Shown piece by piece: positions 59,586-64,000 of a stretch of 64,000 bases of DNA (positions within the stretch are counted from its first letter, which is position 1; each line of letters opens with the position of its first letter). The position numbers and the translations under genes were made by a program. Source of the DNA: Bog-473 sp035552095 (GTDB lineage Bacteria; Actinomycetota; Acidimicrobiia; Acidimicrobiales; RAAP-2). The stretch lies in contig DASZMA010000193.1 in assembly GCA_035552095.1 (NCBI GenBank), positions 7,957-71,956 on the forward strand. The letters are read 5' to 3'. The notes under the pieces were generated by a model. The model had not been told where the DNA came from. It ran no database searches and saw only the letters and a list, made by a program, of their open reading frames with translations.

Positions 59586-60773
59586 TCAGGAGGGAGTTCT
59601 ACGAGGTCGGGAGGAGGGAGGATCGGAGGTCCTGGTCCAGAGAGGCGACGGCCGGGACGTCATGGGACGTCCGCTGGGACCGATGAAGGTCAGCTCGCCG
59701 TCGGCGCGGCCCGTCATGCTCCATGCTTTTTCGTGTAATCGGTGATGGTGGTGTTCGCACAGCAACACCAGATTGGAGATGTCGGTCGGCCCGTTGGAGA
59801 TCCACGGCACGATGTGATGGACGTTGGTGAACTCGACGTTGGTGCAGCCCGGGAAACGGCAGTGTTGGTCCCGCCGCCGCACCTCGCGGCGCTGGCTCTC
59901 GGTGGCCAGGCGCACTTTCCGGCCTTCGTACATGGTGTGGCCCCAGTCGTCGTCGAAGGCGAGGGCGATGTCAGCGGCACAGGCCATGCGTCGGGCGGTC
60001 TCGGCGCTGATGAGCCCGAGCCGCTCCAGCTCGGCCCACCCGTCGCCGCCCATGAGGGTGGAATACGCGATGTGCACCACGACCAAGGGGGGACGCTCGG
60101 AGCCGGACCCGCCGGACCCGCCGGACGAGCCGGACCCGCCGGACCCGCCGGACCCGCTAGCCGCCCTGCCCCGGCAGATGTCGTAGAGGGCGTCGACAAG
60201 GCGCTGGTCCCACGGGGTCTGCCCGTCCGAGGCGATCTGGTGGGCCCGCTTGCTGATGGCAGCCCGTACGGCGGCGTACTGCTCGTCGGTCAGGCGGCCC
60301 GAGATGGTTCGCCGGGCGTCATTGAAGCGCAGGTAGCGGGCGTCGTGCGCTGCCTTGTCCTCTTCATCAGGGACGCCGCGATCGGCCCGGGCCAGGTCCC
60401 GGAGCTGACGGACCGTGCACTCCTTGGCCTGACGGGTGATGTCGGCGTCGGTGTCCGGCTTGGCGAAGTCGACGACGGCGCGCACCTTGTCGAAGCTGAG
60501 CTCACCGGCGCCGAGGGCGGCGGACAGGTGGGGGAGATTCGGCAACCGGGTGGCCACGTGGGTCCAGTCCCGGGCGGTGGCGGTCGAAATGCCGAAGCGC
60601 TCCATCGACCACGCCTCCATTGAGGTGGCGCCCTCGGCCCGGTAGCCGTCTCGACGGCTGAGCTCACCCATGATCGGCATCAGCTCGCCCTGCAACCCGG
60701 CTATCAGGGCCGCCTTCTTCTGAGCCTGCTCCATGAGTTGGTTGGTCGACGTCTTCTCCACCAAAAGCGACAT
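59586..60773 (-). CDS. DUF222/HNH endonuclease-domain protein (13E12 repeat family)
   Basis: Actinobacterial multicopy family protein, 395 aa. The ATG at 60773 (MSLLVEKTSTNQLMEQAQ) is my choice, though no ribosome site is seen. DUF222 spans 25-250. A Gly-Ser linker (from 9-bp repeats) precedes the HNH domain: CRFPGC, FTNVHHIVPWISNGPTDISN, here NVHHIVPWISNGPTDISN, and LCEHHHHRLHE. Such proteins often mark repeated families prone to recombination. Biological role unknown; nuclease activity is predicted. Confidence 0.85.
   Translation of the reverse strand: MSLLVEKTSTNQLMEQAQKKAALIAGLQGELMPIMGELSRRDGYRAEGATSMEAWSMERFGISTATARDWTHVATRLPNLPHLSAALGAGELSFDKVRAVVDFAKPDTDADITRQAKECTVRQLRDLARADRGVPDEEDKAAHDARYLRFNDARRTISGRLTDEQYAAVRAAISKRAHQIASDGQTPWDQRLVDALYDICRGRAASGSGGSGGSGSSGGSGGSGSERPPLVVVHIAYSTLMGGDGWAELERLGLISAETARRMACAADIALAFDDDWGHTMYEGRKVRLATESQRREVRRRDQHCRFPGCTNVEFTNVHHIVPWISNGPTDISNLVLLCEHHHHRLHEKAWSMTGRADGELTFIGPSGRPMTSRPSPLWTRTSDPPSSRPRRTPS
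60102..60155. repeat. In-frame 9-bp repeat (GCCGGACCC), six units
   Basis: Six consecutive units, the third reading GCCGGACGA, encode the Gly-Ser linker between DUF222 and the HNH domain. It is the longest simple repeat in the window. Confidence 0.92.
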
Positions 60774-60876
60774 TGACAGGGAACGGTCGCCCGCCGACCA
60801 AGGGCGCGTCGGAATTTCTGTGATTGTTGGTCTCGAGAGGGCGGATTCAACCGGGAGCCTTAGTTGTCGGCCCCGG

Positions 60877-62442
60877 TCATTCAATGGCGGCCAGCCGGGC
60901 GTCGCCCAGGGCGCCGTTGGCCCGCAGAGCGGCCAGGCAGCCGGACCCGAGGGCGATCCCGGCCAGCACGAAGGCGGTCACGGAGAAGGCGTGGTTGACC
61001 ACGGCCGACGCCACGTGTGCTGCGGCGGCGACATGGGGGGCAGTAGCGCCCCCGGTCACCGTGAAGACCAGGCCGGTCACGGCCAGCCCGAGGGCGGTTC
61101 CCAGGCCCCGGCTCATGTTCAGCACGCCGGAGGCCACCCCCGCCTGTTGCGGCGGCACGGCGCCCATGATGGCGGCGTTGTTGGGTGAGGTGAACAGGCC
61201 GAGCCCGGCGCCGACCCCGCCCAGCAAGACCAGCAAGACCAGCAGAGTCCCGCTCCCGGGCCGGATGAGCCCGAGCAGAAGGAGTGAGGTGGCGGCCAGG
61301 GCCATCCCGCCCGTGGTGAGTGACCGGGGGCCGACCCGGTCCACCCAACGGCCGGCCAAGGACGCGGCCAGCCCGAAGGCGAGCGGCAGGGCCATGAGCT
61401 CAAGGCCGGAGCGGGCGGCGCCGAGGCCGAGCCCGCGCTCGAGGTAGAAGGGGATCAGGAGGAGCACGCCGAACAGGACCAGGTAGGCGCCGAGACCGCT
61501 GACGATGCCGGTGGCGAAGTGGGTGATGCGGAAGAGAGCCAGATCGAGCATGGGGCCGACGCGGCGACGCTGGCGGGTGCGGTCGCCGAGACGACGCTGG
61601 CCGGTGCCGTCGTCGCCCCGTCCCGACCGTCGCTCGACCGCCCAGAACGCCACGCCGAGCGCCGCCGCCGTCGTCAGGAGCGCCAGGACCAGCGGCGAGC
61701 CCCACCCGGCCGTGGCGCCGAAGGAGAGCGCGGACAGCAGCGCGACTACGCCGGGGAAGAACAGTCCGAGGCCGAGCCAGTCGAAGGGCGCCCGCGCCTG
61801 CAGGTTCTGGCTGCGCGGGACCAGCGCCAGCGCGGCGGCGGCGCCGAACAGCCCGAGCGGCACGTTGACCAGGAAGATCAGCCGCCAGCCGCCGGCGGCC
61901 AGCAGCACCCCCCCTACGGTCGGGCCCAGCGCCAGCCCGATGGCCTGGGCGGCCGCTTGGAGCCCGAGGGCGCGTCCGAGCGCCCGGGCCGGGACCACCA
62001 GCACAATGATGGCCAGGCTGTTGGCTTGCAACATCGCCGCCCCCAACCCCTGCAGGGCCCGGAAGCCGACCAGGGCGGCCAGATCGGGAGCGAGCCCACA
62101 CAACGCCGAGGCGGCGATGAAGATCAGGAAGCCGTAGATGTAGAGCAGCTTGCGCCCGAACATGTCGGCGAAGCGCCCCACCGCGGTGACCGTCGCCACC
62201 AGCGTCACCAGGTAGGCCAACCCGACCCACGTCACCGAGCCCACGCTGGCGTGGAAGGAGCGGGTGAGGGAGGGGAGGGCGACGGTGACGATGGACGCAT
62301 CGAGCTGGCCCATGAGCGCACCGACGCACACGGCGGCCACGGCGAACCAGTGGGCATCACCCCGGCCCCGGATGGCCTGCGGGCGCCGGGGCTCGACCAG
62401 CAGCCGGCCCCAATGCCAACTCGACGGCGCCGTCAGTGTCAC
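60877..62442 (-). CDS. DHA2-type MFS drug efflux transporter
   Basis: Fourteen-helix exporter, 521 aa from GTG at 62442 with AGGATGG upstream. The first helix carries LDASIVTVALPSLTRSF, the loop 2-3 motif is GRFADMFGRKLLY, and motif C is ALGPTVGGVLL. A cytoplasmic Arg/Gly-rich loop (RRSGRGDDGTGQRR) splits the two halves. It diverges from a LysR gene across 96 bp with two palindromes, so LysR control is likely. Second DHA2 pump of the window. The ligand is unknown. Confidence 0.9.
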   Translation of the reverse strand: MTLTAPSSWHWGRLLVEPRRPQAIRGRGDAHWFAVAAVCVGALMGQLDASIVTVALPSLTRSFHASVGSVTWVGLAYLVTLVATVTAVGRFADMFGRKLLYIYGFLIFIAASALCGLAPDLAALVGFRALQGLGAAMLQANSLAIIVLVVPARALGRALGLQAAAQAIGLALGPTVGGVLLAAGGWRLIFLVNVPLGLFGAAAALALVPRSQNLQARAPFDWLGLGLFFPGVVALLSALSFGATAGWGSPLVLALLTTAAALGVAFWAVERRSGRGDDGTGQRRLGDRTRQRRRVGPMLDLALFRITHFATGIVSGLGAYLVLFGVLLLIPFYLERGLGLGAARSGLELMALPLAFGLAASLAGRWVDRVGPRSLTTGGMALAATSLLLLGLIRPGSGTLLVLLVLLGGVGAGLGLFTSPNNAAIMGAVPPQQAGVASGVLNMSRGLGTALGLAVTGLVFTVTGGATAPHVAAAAHVASAVVNHAFSVTAFVLAGIALGSGCLAALRANGALGDARLAAIE

Positions 62443-62462
62443 ACGTCCATCCTGAAGCCGCC

Positions 62463-62474
62463 CTATCTAGATAG
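62463..62474. promoter_or_regulatory. Perfect 12-bp palindrome in the MFS/LysR gap
   Basis: CTATCTAGATAG equals its own reverse complement. It is near the MFS start (GTG at 62442) and could be one LysR half of a paired site. Confidence 0.6.
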
Positions 62475-62499
62475 CAAATACCGACTTCTGCTCAACTCG

Positions 62500-62514
62500 A
62501 TAAGCACTCCTTAT
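62500..62514. promoter_or_regulatory. LysR-type binding box (ATAAG-N5-CTTAT)
   Basis: A perfect 5-bp-arm inverted repeat containing the T-N11-A motif of LysR-family sites. It lies just upstream of the TACACT element of the LysR gene and 26 bp from the other palindrome, the usual two-site layout. Confidence 0.65.
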
Positions 62515-62524
62515 ACCAGGCCAC

Positions 62525-62530
62525 TACACT
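62525..62530 (+). promoter_or_regulatory. -10-like element (TACACT) of the LysR gene
   Basis: TACACT precedes the ATG at 62539 by 8 nt, close to the leaderless spacing seen elsewhere. Confidence 0.5.
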
Positions 62531-62538
62531 GCCTCCCC

Positions 62539-63450
62539 ATGGAGTCCCAACGCCTGCGCCACTTCATCGCCGTGGCCGACCACGGGGGCTTCACGGCGGC
62601 GGCGCAGGCCGTCTACGTCTCCCAGCCCGCCCTCTCCCTGGCCGTCAAGGAGCTGGAGGCCGAGCTGGGCGCCCAACTCTTCACCCGCACCGGCCGCCAG
62701 GTCCGGCTCACGGCGGCGGGGGAGGCGCTGCTCGGACCGGCCCGCCAGGTCGTGCGCGACCTCGACACCGGCCAGGCCGCGGTGGCCGCCGTCATCGGCC
62801 TCGACGCCGGGAGCCTCAGCCTGGCCTGCCTGCCCACGCTGGTGGCCGACCCGGTAGCGCCCCTGGTCGGCGCCTTCCGCCGGGCCCATCCCGGCGTCCG
62901 CATTGAGCTGGCGGCACCCGAGGACACCGGCGACCTCTTCGACCTGGTGGCCTCGGGGACGTGCGAGCTCGGAGTGACCGAAGCTCATGGAGTGCCCACT
63001 GCGCTGCGCGCCCATACGCTCGGCCGGCAGTCTCTCGTCCTCATTCTGCCGCCCGACACCCAGACCACCCGCCGCACCAGAAAGATCCCCCTGGCCCAAC
63101 TGGCCGGCATGCCCCTTGTCGTCGCGCCACCCGGCACCTCGACCCGCCGCCTGCTCGATGAGGGGTTCGCCGCCGCCGGCGTGCAGCCCAGCGTCGCCGT
63201 GGTGACCGCCCAGCGCGATGCGATCCTCCCCCTCGTCATCGCCGGCGCCGGCGCCGCCCTGGTGCCGCGCGCCCTCGCCCGCACGGCCCAGGGCCTCGGG
63301 GCCGCCGTGGCCCGACCCGACCCGCCCATTGAGCGCGAGCTGGCCCTGGTCTACCGAGCCGGACCGCTCTCACCAGCGGCGGCCCGCTTCACCGACCTGG
63401 CGACGGCGACGCAGAAGCCGGCGCGGCAGCCGGCGCAGCGGGCACACTAG
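62539..63450 (+). CDS. LysR-family transcriptional regulator
   Basis: Regulator of 303 aa; ATG at 62539 (MESQRLRHFIAVADHGGFTA). The frame is open far upstream but overlaps the MFS gene, so that part is spurious. The winged HTH is FTAAAQAVYVSQPALSLAVKELEAELG, here AAAQAVYVSQPALSLAVKEL, and a two-lobe effector domain follows (about 90-290). It most likely controls the divergent efflux gene. C-terminal tail is basic (QKPARQPAQRAH). Confidence 0.92.
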   Translation: MESQRLRHFIAVADHGGFTAAAQAVYVSQPALSLAVKELEAELGAQLFTRTGRQVRLTAAGEALLGPARQVVRDLDTGQAAVAAVIGLDAGSLSLACLPTLVADPVAPLVGAFRRAHPGVRIELAAPEDTGDLFDLVASGTCELGVTEAHGVPTALRAHTLGRQSLVLILPPDTQTTRRTRKIPLAQLAGMPLVVAPPGTSTRRLLDEGFAAAGVQPSVAVVTAQRDAILPLVIAGAGAALVPRALARTAQGLGAAVARPDPPIERELALVYRAGPLSPAAARFTDLATATQKPARQPAQRAH

Positions 63451-63454
63451 GGAG

Positions 63455-63835
63455 ATGGCCACCCAGGACGATGTGCGCCGGCTCGCCCTGGCCCTGCCCG
63501 CCACCAGCGAAGGTGAGGACACGTTCGGCTTCTCGGTGCGCCGCGGGGCCAAGGAGAAGGGATTCGCCTGGGCCTGGAACGAGCGGGTCGAGCCCAAGAA
63601 GCCGCGGGTGCCCAACCCCGACGTGCTGGCCGTGCGGGTGGCCAACGAGGAGGAGAAGCACCGCCTCATCGCCGCCGAGCCGCGGAAGTTCTTCACCGAA
63701 GCGCACTACAACGGCTTCCCGGCCGTGCTGGTCCGCCTGGCCGAGGTCGACGCCACTGAGTTGGAGGAGCTCCTCATTGACGCCTGGACCAGCCAGGCTC
63801 CGCGGGCCCTCGTCAAGGAGTACGAGGGCGGGTGA
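63455..63835 (+). CDS. MmcQ/YjbR-like protein
   Basis: Small CyaY-like-fold protein of 126 aa. ATG at 63455, 4 nt after the LysR stop, with AGGGAG immediately before it. Family features are the N-terminal helix (DDVRRLALALPATSEG), the strand with FAWAW, and the end block KFFTEAHYNGFPAVLVRLAEVD, here TEAHYNGFPAVLVRL, with the C-terminal helix. Annotated DNA-binding in some relatives, but the true role is unknown. Confidence 0.85.
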   Translation: MATQDDVRRLALALPATSEGEDTFGFSVRRGAKEKGFAWAWNERVEPKKPRVPNPDVLAVRVANEEEKHRLIAAEPRKFFTEAHYNGFPAVLVRLAEVDATELEELLIDAWTSQAPRALVKEYEGG

Positions 63836-64000
63836 CTAACCCCGCCGCACCTCGGCCCGCAGCCTGATGTCACGCGACGACGACCCGATCAACAATTCGT
63901 ACGGGCCCGGATCGACCACCCAGCCGTGCGTGGTCTCATCCCAGCGGGAGAAGGCGGCGTCATTCAACTCGATCACCGCGCTGGCCTCCTCACCGGCCCC
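63836..64000 (-). CDS. C-terminus of a GH3 beta-glucosidase-like enzyme, truncated by window edge
   Basis: The last 54 codons and the TAG stop (63836-63838) of a gene that enters from beyond base 64000. The visible residues AVIELNDAAFSRWDETTHGW and PGPYELLIGSSSRDIRLRAE match the fibronectin-III-like C-terminal domain of family 3 glycoside hydrolases. The catalytic part is outside the window. It is convergent with the YjbR-like gene, the two stop codons adjoining. Confidence 0.75.
   Translation of the reverse strand, partial: GAGEEASAVIELNDAAFSRWDETTHGWVVDPGPYELLIGSSSRDIRLRAEVRRG

Noticed and set aside
60102..60155. CRISPR-like short repeats
   Set aside because: Nine-bp contiguous units without spacers, encoding a Gly-Ser linker.
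61519..62538. Upstream extension of the LysR frame
   Set aside because: It is antisense to the MFS gene; the LysR HTH starts right at the ATG at 62539.

Overview
High-GC bacterial chromosome segment with a strongly actinobacterial character. I infer the class Acidimicrobiia or a close relative. The reasons are the fused two-domain acyl-CoA dehydrogenase, many GTG/TTG starts, dense operons with 4-nt ATGA/GTGA overlaps, repeated leaderless-type promoters (TANNNT about 6 nt before the start codon), a DUF222/HNH protein and an acid-type G1 peptidase. No tRNA, rRNA, CRISPR array, prophage or insertion sequence was recognised. Coding density is very high and no gap exceeds 300 bp.

Layout. (1) 1-13.9 kb: the end-truncated ABC-F ATPase, a fused acyl-CoA dehydrogenase, a secreted glycoside hydrolase, Ohr, membrane proteins, a DHA2 efflux pump with its divergent MarR regulator and a clear operator, a class III cyclase fused to a YHS-like domain, a GNAT acetyltransferase and an ABC-2 exporter. 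(2) 13.9-27.7 kb: a molybdenum island. It holds a sulfite-oxidase-family enzyme with cytochrome b561, a HTH-TOBE regulator, ModA and a fused ModB-ModC, MoaC/D/A, MoeA, MoaE, two XdhC-type proteins, MogA/MoaB, an isoquinoline-oxidoreductase-type enzyme (large subunit interrupted by an in-frame TAG) and a MocA-like cytidylyltransferase. The set covers molybdate uptake, cofactor synthesis, maturation and two end-user enzymes. (3) 27.7-35.2 kb: a Uup-like ABC-F, an acyl-CoA ligase, a CocE/NonD hydrolase with an MFS transporter, and a tyrosine phosphatase.

(4) 35.2-44.5 kb: a cobalamin riboswitch followed by a single ten-gene operon, BtuF-BtuC-BtuD-CobO-CbiZ-CobU-CobS-CbiB-CobD-(BluB::CobT). This is an uptake, salvage and lower-ligand-assembly pathway with no corrin-ring genes, so in this window it describes a corrinoid salvager. 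(5) 44.5-52.4 kb: a G1 peptidase, convergent with a LivK-LivHM-LivG-LivF importer operon that continues into a secreted, C-terminally anchored protein and a Cys-rich membrane protein of unknown function. (6) 52.5-64 kb: an amidohydrolase with a leaderless promoter, an Fbp-type importer operon ending in a COG4280/FTR1-like membrane protein, a ChrB-domain protein, a DUF222/HNH protein, a divergent MFS/LysR pair with palindromic sites, a YjbR-like protein and the C-terminus of a GH3 enzyme.

Two patterns cut across the window. Leaderless promoters recur at about ten genes. Short GC-rich tandem repeats of 6, 9 or 15 bp recur in-frame in linkers and termini of unrelated genes, while the two repeats outside coding sequence or at a stop codon have 8- and 7-bp units.
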